From contig NZ_AP025184.1 of assembly GCF_020886055.1 (NCBI RefSeq), positions 1,364,001 to 1,428,000 of the forward strand: a DNA stretch of 64,000 nt. The letters run 5' to 3'. Position 1 is the first letter of the stretch. Each line of letters starts with the position of its first letter. Below the pieces are notes generated by a model. That model searched no databases. It was not told the origin of the DNA and saw only the letters and a list, made by a program, of their open reading frames with translations. Source of the DNA: Flavobacterium ammoniigenes. Lineage in GTDB: Bacteria > Bacteroidota > Bacteroidia > Flavobacteriales > Flavobacteriaceae. Both the position numbers and the translations under genes were made by a program. Of the stretch, positions 42,321 to 50,571 are shown piece by piece.

Positions 42321-42414
42321 GTTTTTAACGGGTAGTTTTTAATGGTATTTTATATTTCATTTTTAATGAAATGTACATAAACCAAATTAATTCTCTAATA
42401 CTATCTATTTTTAC

Positions 42415-42422
42415 TATTTTTG
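42415..42422 (+). promoter_or_regulatory. -7 element of def
   Basis: TATTTTTG is an exact TAnnTTTG, 60 bp before the def ATG. A TTG -33 element is not clear. Initiation about 6 bp downstream gives a leader of roughly 55 nt. Confidence 0.5.
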
Positions 42423-42482
42423 CACACGAATTTGAGAATTAAAAGAGCTTTATTCTCATGAAATAAATGTAATACAATACTA

Positions 42483-43070
42483 ATGATTTTACCAATTATA
42501 GGTTATGGAGATCCTGTATTAAGGAAGGTAGGAGCTGAAATTACGCCTGATTATCCAAACTTAAAGGAGATTATTGCCAATATGTACGATACCATGTACA
42601 ATGCTTATGGAGTTGGTTTGGCTGCTCCTCAAGTGGGGATGCCAATACGTTTATTTGTAATTGACACCACCCCTTTTAGTGATGATGAAGATCTATCTGA
42701 AGCCGATCAAAAGAAAATGAATGGATTCAAACGCACTTTTATCAATGCTACAATTTTGAAAGAAGAAGGCGAGGAGTGGAGCTTTAACGAAGGTTGTTTG
42801 AGTATTCCAGATGTTCGTGAAGATGTGTATCGTAATCCGGTGGTTACCATCGAATATTGTGAAGAAGATTTTGTTATGAAAACCGAAGTTTTTGACGGTT
42901 TGATTGCAAGGGTAATTCAGCACGAATACGATCATATTGAAGGGATTTTATTTACCGATAAAATTTCATCTTTGAAAAAACGATTGATTCAGAAAAAATT
43001 AAAAAATATTACCGAAGGAAAAACTTTTCAAGAATACAGAATGAAGTTCTTTGGTAAAAAAGGAAGATAA
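42483..43070 (+). CDS. def: peptide deformylase
   Basis: This 195-residue metalloenzyme removes the N-formyl group from nascent proteins. All three motifs are intact: GVGLAAPQVG at 43-52, EGCLSIP at 103-109 (Cys 105 is a metal ligand) and HEYDH at 147-151 (two His ligands and the catalytic Glu). It is 19 bp upstream of the DUF5606 gene and is probably co-transcribed with it. Confidence 0.97.
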   Translation: MILPIIGYGDPVLRKVGAEITPDYPNLKEIIANMYDTMYNAYGVGLAAPQVGMPIRLFVIDTTPFSDDEDLSEADQKKMNGFKRTFINATILKEEGEEWSFNEGCLSIPDVREDVYRNPVVTIEYCEEDFVMKTEVFDGLIARVIQHEYDHIEGILFTDKISSLKKRLIQKKLKNITEGKTFQEYRMKFFGKKGR

Positions 43071-43089
43071 TTATATAAAAATATACCTA

Positions 43090-43548
43090 ATGAATATCGA
43101 AAAAATACTAGCTATCTCTGGTAAACCAGGTTTGTACGAATTGAAAATCCAAACCCGTACTGGTTTTGTCGCCGAATCTTTATTAGATGGCAAAAAAATC
43201 ACCGTGAATTTAAAAGCGAACGTGAGTTTGTTATCAGAAATTTCAATTTATACCTATGAGGCTGAAAAACCTTTGGCTGAAATTTTAAATACTATTGCAA
43301 AAAAAGAAAAAAACGGTCCTGCCATTTCTCATAAAGAAGATGCAGCTACTTTAGCAGCTTATTTCAAAGAAATCTTACCAGATTATGATGAAGAAAGAGT
43401 CTATGGTTCAGATATCAAAAAAGTATTGAATTGGTACAATTTGTTGCAATCTAAAGGAATGGTTAAGGATGAAGCACCTAAAGCTTCAAGTAAAGAAGAA
43501 TCAGTTACTGAAGAAAAGCCTAAAAAAGCAAAAGCTAAAAAAGCCTAA
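43090..43548 (+). CDS. DUF5606 domain protein
   Basis: From the ATG at 43090 (MNIEKILAISGKPGLYELKI) the product has 152 residues. The conserved part at 1-75 (SGKPGLYELKIQTRTGFVAESLLDGKKI) resembles a small SH3-like fold. A central helix region follows (LAAYFKEILPDYDEERVYGSDIKKVLNWYNLL), and then a Lys/Glu-rich tail (PKKAKAKKA). DUF5606 is restricted to Bacteroidota and usually follows def. The basic tail may bind nucleic acid or ribosomes; this is inference. Confidence 0.85.
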   Translation: MNIEKILAISGKPGLYELKIQTRTGFVAESLLDGKKITVNLKANVSLLSEISIYTYEAEKPLAEILNTIAKKEKNGPAISHKEDAATLAAYFKEILPDYDEERVYGSDIKKVLNWYNLLQSKGMVKDEAPKASSKEESVTEEKPKKAKAKKA

Positions 43549-43567
43549 TTGTTTTTTAACTATTTAT

Positions 43568-43606
43568 AATCCTGCCAAGATCATTTTCTTAGCAGGATTT
43601 TTTTAT
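43568..43606 (+). terminator. terminator of the def operon
   Basis: A stem AATCCTGC (43568-43575) with GCAGGATT (43592-43599), plus an inner AAGA/TCTT pairing, is followed by T tracts. It stands 20 bp after the DUF5606 stop. Confidence 0.85.
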
Positions 43607-43629
43607 TTTTACCAAAACCAATTTTTACA

Positions 43630-44403
43630 ATGAATTCAAGAGCAACACAACTTCAGGCCTTCGATAGACTATTAACCATCATGGACGAATTGCGTGCCCA
43701 ATGCCCTTGGGACAAAAAGCAAACCTTACAAAGTTTGCGCCACCTAACGATTGAGGAAACCTATGAATTGGGCGATGCTATTTTAAATAATGATTTGGAA
43801 GAAGTCAAGAAAGAATTAGGTGACCTGCTATTGCATCTTGTTTTTTACGCTAAAATTGGAAGCGAAACTCAAGATTTCGATATCGCTGATGTGTGTAATG
43901 CCATTTGCGACAAGCTAATTCATCGTCATCCTCATATATATAGTGATGTCCAAGTAAAAGATGAAGAAGAAGTAAAGCAAAACTGGGAAAAACTCAAATT
44001 GAAAGAAGGGAAAAAATCAGTTTTAGAAGGGGTACCAAAAGGACTGCCGGCCTTGGTCAAAGCAAGCCGTATTCAAGACAAAGTGAAAGGTGTTGGTTTT
44101 GATTGGGAAGAATCGCATCAAGTTTGGGATAAAGTACAAGAGGAATTACACGAATTACAAGTGGAGGTTGCCGCTGGAAACCAAGATAAAATGGAAGCTG
44201 AATTTGGCGATGTATTATTCTCTATGATTAACTATGCTCGCTTTTTAGATATTAATCCCGAGGATGCTTTGGAACGAACCAATAAAAAATTCATTACTAG
44301 ATTTCAATATTTAGAAAGTAAAGCAGTCGAAATGGGAAATCCATTGATGGATATGACTTTGGCTGAAATGGATGTGTTTTGGAACGAGGCGAAGCAATTA
44401 TAA
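43630..44403 (+). CDS. mazG: nucleoside triphosphate pyrophosphohydrolase MazG
   Basis: This 257-residue protein has two MazG half-domains: EETYELGDAILNNDLEEVKKELGDLLLHLVF and EELHELQVEVAAGNQDKMEAEFGDVLFSMINYARF, with the metal-binding ExxE-(x)12-ExxD pattern. PWDKKQTLQSLRHLTIEET and LEGVPKGLPALVKASRIQDKV are typical too. It hydrolyses dNTPs and NTPs to monophosphates and pyrophosphate and may lower ppGpp. Followed after 9 bp by the EamA gene. Confidence 0.95.
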   Translation: MNSRATQLQAFDRLLTIMDELRAQCPWDKKQTLQSLRHLTIEETYELGDAILNNDLEEVKKELGDLLLHLVFYAKIGSETQDFDIADVCNAICDKLIHRHPHIYSDVQVKDEEEVKQNWEKLKLKEGKKSVLEGVPKGLPALVKASRIQDKVKGVGFDWEESHQVWDKVQEELHELQVEVAAGNQDKMEAEFGDVLFSMINYARFLDINPEDALERTNKKFITRFQYLESKAVEMGNPLMDMTLAEMDVFWNEAKQL

Positions 44404-44412
44404 TTTAAAATT

Positions 44413-45285
44413 ATGATTTACTTATTACTGTCAGTTGTATTATACGCGTTGAATAATTTACTTTGGAAAAAGGTTTTACAACAAACAAATAGTTGGTTGG
44501 TAATGACTTTAAGGGCTTTTTTGACAGCTAGTATTGGAATCATCATCATCCTTTTTTTTGCTCCAAACATGTTAAATCAAATCAGCTGGAACTCTTTTTG
44601 GAGAATTACAATTGCATCTGTATTGGGTACATTTGGATTGATTTGTATGTTATCAGCCCTCCAGAAAGGGACGTTAAGGCAACTAGGTATATTTAATTTA
44701 TTGACCATTGCCTTTACTGTGACTTATCTATTGCTTTTTGAAAAATTCAATGTATTCGATTTTGTTTCTGGAACAATTTTAATCATGGTAGGATTTGGTA
44801 TTTATGTTTTTCAGATTCAAAAATTACCTACAAATGAATCCAATAGTAAAACAGTCATTTATTATATTTTGATGTCGCTATTTTTTGCATCTTCAGGATT
44901 GGTACATTGGTATAATTTCAAACAATCTATTTCGCCACTTTTTTCAGTTGTAAATCAAGAAGTTATTGTTTTTTTAGTCGGTGGTATTGGATTAATAGCA
45001 CAACCTAAATCAGTAAAAGAACATTGGTTTCAATCAATGATAAAATCAGCTAATTTAGTATTCGTCATGGCAGTATTGATTTTTGCTGCTGTTTGGACTG
45101 GTTTTTTAGGATTGAAGATTACCAATCCATTATTAGCGTCCCTATTACCATTGGCAACACCTGTTTTAACAATTCTTTTCGGAGCTTTATTTTTTAAGGA
45201 AAAATGGAATAAAAAATTGGGTTTGGCACTATTTATTATAGCTATTGGTGCATATATGTTGCATCTTAATCTAAATTATCAATAG
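44413..45285 (+). CDS. EamA/DMT-family transporter
   Basis: This 290-residue protein has about ten hydrophobic segments in two EamA halves: NNLLWKKVLQQTNSWLVMTLRAF ... VLGTFGLICMLSALQKGTLRQLGIF and ITNPLLASLLPLATPVLTILFGALFFKEKWNKKLG at the end. DMT transporters move amino acids, nucleotide sugars or other metabolites; substrate unknown. It is 9 bp after mazG. Its last 20 bp overlap the 3' end of the convergent gene at 45266, without a terminator. Confidence 0.88.
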   Translation: MIYLLLSVVLYALNNLLWKKVLQQTNSWLVMTLRAFLTASIGIIIILFFAPNMLNQISWNSFWRITIASVLGTFGLICMLSALQKGTLRQLGIFNLLTIAFTVTYLLLFEKFNVFDFVSGTILIMVGFGIYVFQIQKLPTNESNSKTVIYYILMSLFFASSGLVHWYNFKQSISPLFSVVNQEVIVFLVGGIGLIAQPKSVKEHWFQSMIKSANLVFVMAVLIFAAVWTGFLGLKITNPLLASLLPLATPVLTILFGALFFKEKWNKKLGLALFIIAIGAYMLHLNLNYQ

Positions 45286-46579
45286 TTAAAAATTGGGTTA
45301 AAAATTCAACTGAAAATCTCTTGAATCCAGTTTGAATAGCTATTGATTCATATTCGTTTTGAATTTTAAATAATTCCTCTTCATTTGATGATAATGCGAT
45401 GGCAAGATGATACTTTGTAATCAAATAAAAAAGTTTAATATAATCCGAATAAGACAAACTAAATTTTGATAGATCTATTAAATCAAACCCGATTTTAGCT
45501 TCTTTAATTTTAGCTTCTTTAATTAAATGAAAGGTTTGGGTAAGTAATATCATCGCTTGTGATGAGTAGCCACTCCAGTTTTCTATTGTTAATAGTTCCT
45601 CGTAATAATTTTGAATTAGATAATTCGTTTTTTCAAAATCGTTTATTAATACTAAAGCAGGGAATATTTCTATTGTTAACAAATTGATTTGATCCGATTT
45701 ATTGAGTAGTATTAAAAATTTATTCCATATTTTTTCATACTCCATTTTGTTTTTTTGCTCGTTGAAATAGAGTAAGTTATATGCAAAACACCTCCCTTTT
45801 AATACAATAAAAAAATCAGGTTGTAATCGATTCAAATCTACAGGTTTTAAATTGGAATTATTGGATAAAAAGCTATTGTAATTTAAAATTAAATCATAAA
45901 ATAAAGCTTCATGGCTATCCGATAATGCATGTTTTTTTGCTTCTTTTATAAAAGCTCCATAGTATCCATTAAAATGAGAATAGTCTATAAACCAGTGCAA
46001 TATGTTTTCTCTGAATAATTGATTGGGAGAGATTTTTTGTATTATTTGTGTAATATCCTCCTTGTTTAAACTTCTAAAAAGTAAACAAATGTTTGCTGCT
46101 AATTTTAATTGATTAGCTTCTTCAAACTTAAAAATTCTGGTATCAAAAAATTGATTTAGTACCGAATATTTTTTCTTATAAATAAACGTTTTAATGATTG
46201 AGGCAACTTTTAAGTGGTAATCAGTTGTGTTTTGTTGCGATTCCAACCATTGAACATCAATTTCATTAATCGTTTCACTTAATTCTATTTTAATGGTTTG
46301 CGTCCATACAAACCAGTCATTGTCTTTTAAGTATTTCTTCTGATACGCACTAAAATTTTCATAGCCGATGTATTGACTTAATGTATTTAAAGTATTTAAA
46401 TTGGGTGTTGTCCCTTTTAAAAAACCAAAAAAACGCCGTAAAGTATTATATCCAATTTTTTTCTTGGTTTTCCATTCAATTGCTTCATGAACCATTTTTA
46501 ATTCCGTACTATTTTCGATTCGGAAACCAATTTGTTTCTGAATATCGATCCGCAATTGACTATAAGTTTCTGGATTCAT
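45266..46579 (-). CDS. putative regulator-like protein with N-terminal helical DNA-binding-like module
   Basis: This 437-residue soluble protein has no signal peptide. Residues 1-75 (YSQLRIDIQKQIGFRIENST, TKKKIGYNTLRRFFGFLKG, NLNTLNTLSQYIGYENFSAY) look like a small helix-turn-helix module I have seen at the N-terminus of uncharacterised Bacteroidota proteins. The rest is a series of amphipathic helices, possibly TPR-like, with no catalytic motif. A 15-bp tandem duplication gives IKEAKIKEAKI near residue 355. Direct repeats of ATGGGCTAA stand upstream of its start. No function can be assigned. Confidence 0.7.
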   Translation of the reverse strand: MNPETYSQLRIDIQKQIGFRIENSTELKMVHEAIEWKTKKKIGYNTLRRFFGFLKGTTPNLNTLNTLSQYIGYENFSAYQKKYLKDNDWFVWTQTIKIELSETINEIDVQWLESQQNTTDYHLKVASIIKTFIYKKKYSVLNQFFDTRIFKFEEANQLKLAANICLLFRSLNKEDITQIIQKISPNQLFRENILHWFIDYSHFNGYYGAFIKEAKKHALSDSHEALFYDLILNYNSFLSNNSNLKPVDLNRLQPDFFIVLKGRCFAYNLLYFNEQKNKMEYEKIWNKFLILLNKSDQINLLTIEIFPALVLINDFEKTNYLIQNYYEELLTIENWSGYSSQAMILLTQTFHLIKEAKIKEAKIGFDLIDLSKFSLSYSDYIKLFYLITKYHLAIALSSNEEELFKIQNEYESIAIQTGFKRFSVEFLTQFLTIDNLD

Positions 46580-46593
46580 CGGCTAAAATATTT

Positions 46594-46613
46594 ATGGGCT
46601 AATTATGGGCTAA
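46594..46613. repeat. tandem direct repeat ATGGGCTAA, 11-bp period, upstream of the gene at 45266
   Basis: Exact copies lie at 46594-46602 and 46605-46613, one helical turn apart. A third GGCTAA, with weaker context, is at 46581-46586, next to the start codon of the minus-strand gene at 46579. The array also lies upstream of the divergent membrane-protein gene, so it may serve both. Confidence 0.5.
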
Positions 46614-46632
46614 ATATACATTTTTTACGATT

Positions 46633-46640
46633 TATATTTG
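46633..46640 (+). promoter_or_regulatory. candidate -7 element for the gene at 46706
   Basis: TATATTTG is an exact TAnnTTTG. No -33 TTG is visible at normal spacing; the ATGGGCTAA repeats lie 20-46 bp upstream, where an activator could act instead. Confidence 0.4.
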
Positions 46641-46705
46641 TACTATATTTTAATTTATTGTTTTGAAAATCAGGAATCATAAAATTCCCTTTAATTGGAA
46701 AAGAT

Positions 46706-47095
46706 ATGTTGTTTAATAATAGTATAGATCGAATCCAGGTAGTTGATACAGAATTGTTGATTAATGTAAATTTGATTAATCAAAAAAAAATCCCTTTGGA
46801 AGAGATTAAAAAAGTATTTGTTTCAGTAAAGAAAATTCCTGTAATCTATGAAATTGTATATATACTTATGGGCGGAATTTTCATTGGATTGAATTTTAGT
46901 TTTTATCCAATTGGATTCTATTTTTGGTTAGTTTCTGGAATCTATTTGTTGGGAGAATTTATCGTTCATAATTATAAAAGTTGTACTTTAAACCTAGAAC
47001 TTCAAAACGAAAAAGTACAGATTCGTTATATTCCATATGAACTTAAATACCAATTAGTTCACAAGATTAATGAAATTAAATTTAAAATTAGGTAA
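46706..47095 (+). CDS. small membrane protein, two spans, unknown
   Basis: In this 129-residue protein, residues 1-45 form a hydrophilic part (RIQVVDTELLINVNLINQKK) and two hydrophobic spans lie at about 48-68 and 70-86 (VIYEIVYILMGGIFIGLNFS and FYFWLVSGIYLLGEFIV). A C-terminal hydrophilic part of beta-rich look follows (LNLELQNEKVQIRYIP). The two flanking hydrophilic segments could form one PH-like fold interrupted by a hairpin, which is speculative. Divergent from the regulator-like gene at 45266, convergent with the Crp/Fnr gene. Confidence 0.7.
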   Translation: MLFNNSIDRIQVVDTELLINVNLINQKKIPLEEIKKVFVSVKKIPVIYEIVYILMGGIFIGLNFSFYPIGFYFWLVSGIYLLGEFIVHNYKSCTLNLELQNEKVQIRYIPYELKYQLVHKINEIKFKIR

Positions 47096-47102
47096 TGGGA
47101 TT

Positions 47103-47122
47103 TGAATAGTGATTTCTATTCA
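47103..47122. terminator. possible hairpin between convergent genes
   Basis: TGAATAG (47103-47109) pairs with CTATTCA (47116-47122) over a 6-nt loop. It overlaps the last codons of the Crp/Fnr gene. There is no T tract, so terminator activity is uncertain. Confidence 0.3.
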
Positions 47123-47796
47123 GCCATTTTCTTTAGTTTGCCAATTTCTTTTAGCGTAATCTTTTTACCAGCCAATTCGATTAATCCCAATTTGTTAAAA
47201 TCAGAAAGTAAACGAATACAACTTTCGGTTGCTGTACCAATCATGCTGGCTAATTCTTCTCTTGATAATTGCACTTTTAAGCTGTTGTCTTCATTTTTTC
47301 CAAAGGTGTCTGCCAAATACAATAGGGTTTCGGCCAAACGTTCTTTTACCGTTTTTTGCGCCATATTTACCGAATGAAGATCGGCTTCTTTTAAGTCACC
47401 GCAAATTGTTTTCATGACATTCATAGAAAACTGATTGTTTTTGTCAAAAAATCCCATGATTTCAGATTTAGGAATAAAACACACTTCCATATCTTCTAAA
47501 GCAACTGCACTTAGATTAACTGGCTCGTCACTAATGATGGAACGTTGCCCTAACAATTCGCCTTTGCTGATCAATTTTACAATATGATCTTTACCATTTG
47601 CACTCAGTTTTGACATTTTACAAACACCATCTTTAATACAATAAATACCATTGATGGTATCTCCTTCTTCAAAAATTACTTCGCCTTTTTTGATGGTGTA
47701 CGATTTTTTGCAGTCTGAAAGATGTAGGAGCTCTTCTTTGTTTAACGCTTTCAAGGAACTGAATTCTCTAACGATACATTGTTCACATTTACTCAT
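47116..47796 (-). CDS. Crp/Fnr-family transcription regulator
   Basis: From the ATG at 47796 (MSKCEQCIVREFSS) the product has 226 residues; an ATG 30 bp upstream lies too close to the candidate start of transcription. Cys 4, 7 and 29 near the N-terminus could bind an Fe-S cluster as in FNR. A cyclic-nucleotide-binding-like beta-roll spans ~30-120 (GEVIFEEGDTINGIYCIKDG), then a dimer helix and the winged helix LSREELASMIGTATESCIRLL. The recognition helix keeps Glu and Arg but has Ile where E. coli FNR has Ser (ExxIR instead of ExxSR). Divergent from ccoI, with an FNR-type box between them. Confidence 0.92.
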   Translation of the reverse strand: MSKCEQCIVREFSSLKALNKEELLHLSDCKKSYTIKKGEVIFEEGDTINGIYCIKDGVCKMSKLSANGKDHIVKLISKGELLGQRSIISDEPVNLSAVALEDMEVCFIPKSEIMGFFDKNNQFSMNVMKTICGDLKEADLHSVNMAQKTVKERLAETLLYLADTFGKNEDNSLKVQLSREELASMIGTATESCIRLLSDFNKLGLIELAGKKITLKEIGKLKKMAE

Positions 47797-47823
47797 AATA
47801 CAAATAGGGACTTTATTGAAAAA

Positions 47824-47831
47824 CAAATTTA
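47824..47831 (-). promoter_or_regulatory. candidate -7 element of the Crp/Fnr gene
   Basis: Minus-strand TAAATTTG matches TAnnTTTG. Initiation near 47818 gives a ~22-nt leader before the ATG at 47796. The FNR-type box centre lies about 30 bp upstream of that start point, where a bound protein would cover the -33 region. Confidence 0.45.
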
Positions 47832-47840
47832 ATGATTATT

Positions 47841-47884
47841 ATGACAAATGTCATATTTTAAGTTGGAACTATTGGTAACCTTTG
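47841..47884 (+). promoter_or_regulatory. FNR-type box and promoter in front of ccoI
   Basis: The palindrome ATGACAAATGTCAT (47841-47854; half-sites TGAC/GTCA) is followed by an imperfect -7 element AACCTTTG ending at 47884, which is 36.5 bp from the box centre. The site sits between the divergent Crp/Fnr gene and ccoI. No -33 TTG is needed if the bound regulator recruits polymerase. Confidence 0.75.
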
Positions 47885-47908
47885 TCACAGGTAAATTGAG
47901 CAAAGAGT

Positions 47909-50287
47909 ATGGATACAAAAAACTGTTTCCATTGTGGTTTGGATATTGTAGCAAAGGAAGAAATTGTTTTTGATGATAAATCATTTTGTTGCACGGGTTG
48001 TAAAACTGTGTATGAAATATTTAGTCTCAATGATATGACTTGTTACTACGATTTTGAAAAATCACCTGGAGCAACTCCGCAAGATATTAATGGTAAATAT
48101 GACTTCTTAGACAATGAAAGTATTGTTTCAAAACTATTGGAATTCGAAGAGAATACAACCGCTATTGTTTCACTTAGCATTCCTCATATACATTGTAGTT
48201 CGTGTATTTGGATTCTGGAAAATTTACAACGTCTTAAAAAGGGAATAAGTACTTCTCAGGTTAATTTTCCTGAGAAAAAAGTACGAATCAACTACCAAAC
48301 TGATCTTGTTTCGCTTAAAGAAATCGTCAATCTATTAAGCAGTATTGGTTACGAACCCTATATAAGTTTAGAAAACTACGAAGCCGGCTCGAATCATGTC
48401 GATCGGACTTTGACTTATAAATTGGGAGTCGCTTTCTTTTGTTTTGGGAATATCATGTTACTCTCTTTTCCAGAATATTTCGAAGTAAAAGAATATTGGC
48501 TCGACCAATACCGCGGCTTTTTTCGTTGGTTAATTTTTGCCTTGTCATTACCGAGTTTTTGCTATTCGGCAAGTGGTTATTATGTTTCGGCCTACAAAAG
48601 CATCAAATCGAAAATGCTCAACATTGATATCCCAATTGCTTTGGGAATTATTGTCATGTTTGTGCGAAGCACCGTTGATATTATAATGGACTATGGATCT
48701 GGTTTTTTTGACAGTTTAACCGGATTGGTTTTCTTCATGCTTTTAGGAAAAATGTTCCAAATCAAAACCTATAGTTTTTTAAGTTTTGAACGTGATTTCA
48801 AATCCTATTTTCCAATTGCAATTACCCGCATTCAAGGAAATCTGGAAGAAAGTGTTCCCATTTATGATATTGAAAAAGGAGATCGATTGTTGATTCGAAA
48901 TCAAGAATTAATTCCAGTAGATGGTATTTTAATTACGGAGACTGCAGAGATTGATTATAGTTTTGTAACCGGTGAAGCCATTCCAATTACTAAAAAATCA
49001 GGCGATAAAGTATTCGCAGGAGGAAAGCAAATTGGGAAAATAATTGAAATGGAAGTTTTGTATTCGGTTTCACAAAGTTATTTGACGCAACTATGGAGCA
49101 ATGATGTCTTTCAAAAAAATGTGGAGCAAAAGCACAAAACCATCACCGATCAGATTTCGCGATATTTCACACCCATTTTGCTTTTAATTGCATTTGCTAG
49201 CTTTAGTTATTGGATTTTGAAAGATACCAATACGGCATTTAATGTGTTTACTGCCGTATTAATTGTCGCCTGCCCGTGTGCTTTGGCATTGACAGCGCCT
49301 TTTACTTTTGGTAATATTTTACGAATACTGGGTAAGAAAAAGTTTTATCTTAAAAATGCTTTAGTTATTGAGCAATTAGCCAAAGTAGATACGATTGTTT
49401 TTGACAAAACAGGAACCATTACCACTAATAAAAAATCCAATATTGCATTTCAAGGTAATTCAATCTCAGAAGAAGACCTCGTTTTAATTAAAAATGTGCT
49501 TCGTGCTTCCAATCATCCATTGAGCCGAATGTTATATGATTTTTTACCAGAAACTCAAAAACTAAAATTGGATCATTTTGAAGAAATAACTGGCAAAGGG
49601 ATACAAGCAAGTATCAACGGAACGACGATTCAATTGGGATCGTCTTCGTTTGTGGGTGCCAATGAAGAAAATGCAATCCAACAAACTTCAGTTCACATAT
49701 CTATCAATCAAAATTATATTGGTAAGTACATTTTTAACAATCAATATAGAGAAGGTTTGTCCAGTCTTTTTGCATATTTAAGTCAAGGGTACCAATTGAA
49801 AATTTTATCAGGTGATAATGAAGGAGAACGAAATGCATTGGAACAATTATTACCACCGGGCACCGAATTGATTTTCAATCAGAAACCGGAACAGAAATTA
49901 GAGTTTATTAAAAGTCTCCAAAACCAAGGCCAAAATGTTATGATGGTGGGCGATGGGCTGAATGACGCTGGTGCCTTGGCGCAAAGCAATGTTGGGATTT
50001 CTATTTCTGAAAATGTGAATGTTTTTTCCCCAGCTTGTGATGCTATTTTGGATGCGAGTGTTTTTCAGCAACTGGATTCCTTTATGCTACTTTCTAAAAA
50101 AGCAATCACGACAATTAAAATGAGTTTTACGGTTTCTTTATTGTACAATGTAGTCGGACTATCCTTTGCAATTACGGGTAATTTATTGCCTTTAGTGGCA
50201 GCGATAATCATGCCTTTGAGTACGATTACAATTGTCAGTTTTGTGACAGTAATGAGTAATTATTATTCCAATAAATGCAGTCAATAA
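47909..50287 (+). CDS. ccoI: CcoI-type copper-transporting P1B-ATPase
   Basis: This 792-residue protein has an N-terminal metal-binding region with C6xxC9, FCCTGC (27-31) and Cys 45 (the YHS/Cys-rich domain typical of FixI/CcoI). An HMA-like domain follows with HCSSCIW (Cys 96, 99). Membrane spans, the intramembrane CPC at 455-457 and the phosphorylation site DKTGT (Asp 499) come next, and GDGLNDAGAL closes the ATP domain. CcoI-type pumps move copper for the assembly of the cbb3 oxidase, not for detoxification, as the adjacent cco genes confirm. It ends 90 bp before ccoS, with a second FNR-type box in between. Confidence 0.95.
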   Translation: MDTKNCFHCGLDIVAKEEIVFDDKSFCCTGCKTVYEIFSLNDMTCYYDFEKSPGATPQDINGKYDFLDNESIVSKLLEFEENTTAIVSLSIPHIHCSSCIWILENLQRLKKGISTSQVNFPEKKVRINYQTDLVSLKEIVNLLSSIGYEPYISLENYEAGSNHVDRTLTYKLGVAFFCFGNIMLLSFPEYFEVKEYWLDQYRGFFRWLIFALSLPSFCYSASGYYVSAYKSIKSKMLNIDIPIALGIIVMFVRSTVDIIMDYGSGFFDSLTGLVFFMLLGKMFQIKTYSFLSFERDFKSYFPIAITRIQGNLEESVPIYDIEKGDRLLIRNQELIPVDGILITETAEIDYSFVTGEAIPITKKSGDKVFAGGKQIGKIIEMEVLYSVSQSYLTQLWSNDVFQKNVEQKHKTITDQISRYFTPILLLIAFASFSYWILKDTNTAFNVFTAVLIVACPCALALTAPFTFGNILRILGKKKFYLKNALVIEQLAKVDTIVFDKTGTITTNKKSNIAFQGNSISEEDLVLIKNVLRASNHPLSRMLYDFLPETQKLKLDHFEEITGKGIQASINGTTIQLGSSSFVGANEENAIQQTSVHISINQNYIGKYIFNNQYREGLSSLFAYLSQGYQLKILSGDNEGERNALEQLLPPGTELIFNQKPEQKLEFIKSLQNQGQNVMMVGDGLNDAGALAQSNVGISISENVNVFSPACDAILDASVFQQLDSFMLLSKKAITTIKMSFTVSLLYNVVGLSFAITGNLLPLVAAIIMPLSTITIVSFVTVMSNYYSNKCSQ

Positions 50288-50315
50288 TAGGTATTTGTCA
50301 AGTATTTACTACGGC

Positions 50316-50359
50316 ATGACAAATGTCATATTTTTTGAGAATCACGAGTTATAATTTTG
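50316..50359 (+). promoter_or_regulatory. FNR-type box and promoter in front of ccoS-ccoNO
   Basis: The same palindrome ATGACAAATGTCAT (50316-50329), identical over 19 bp including the flanking ATTTT of the ccoI site, is followed by the exact -7 element TAATTTTG (50352-50359). The box centre is 36.5 bp from the last base of the -7 element. Confidence 0.78.
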
Positions 50360-50377
50360 TTAACATAAAAGTAAGGT

Positions 50378-50569
50378 ATGAGTGTCATTTATTTATTAAT
50401 CTCCATTAGTATTCTAGTCGCTATCGGTTTTTTTATTGCCTTTATACGTGCGGTAAAAACGGGCCAATACGATGACGATTATACCCCATCGGTTCGAATG
50501 CTTTTTGACGATGAGCTTAAAATAACCCCAAATAAATCAGTACAAATAACAGAAGAAAAACAAATTTAA
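50378..50569 (+). CDS. ccoS: cbb3 oxidase assembly protein CcoS
   Basis: This 63-residue protein has one N-terminal membrane span (YLLISISILVAIGFFIAF) and the conserved FIRAVKTGQYDDDYTPS, typical of CcoS. It is required for incorporation of cofactors into the cbb3 oxidase. It is the first gene of the ccoS-NO-Q-P transcript and is separated from ccoNO by 2 bp. Confidence 0.93.
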   Translation: MSVIYLLISISILVAIGFFIAFIRAVKTGQYDDDYTPSVRMLFDDELKITPNKSVQITEEKQI

Positions 50570-50571
50570 TT

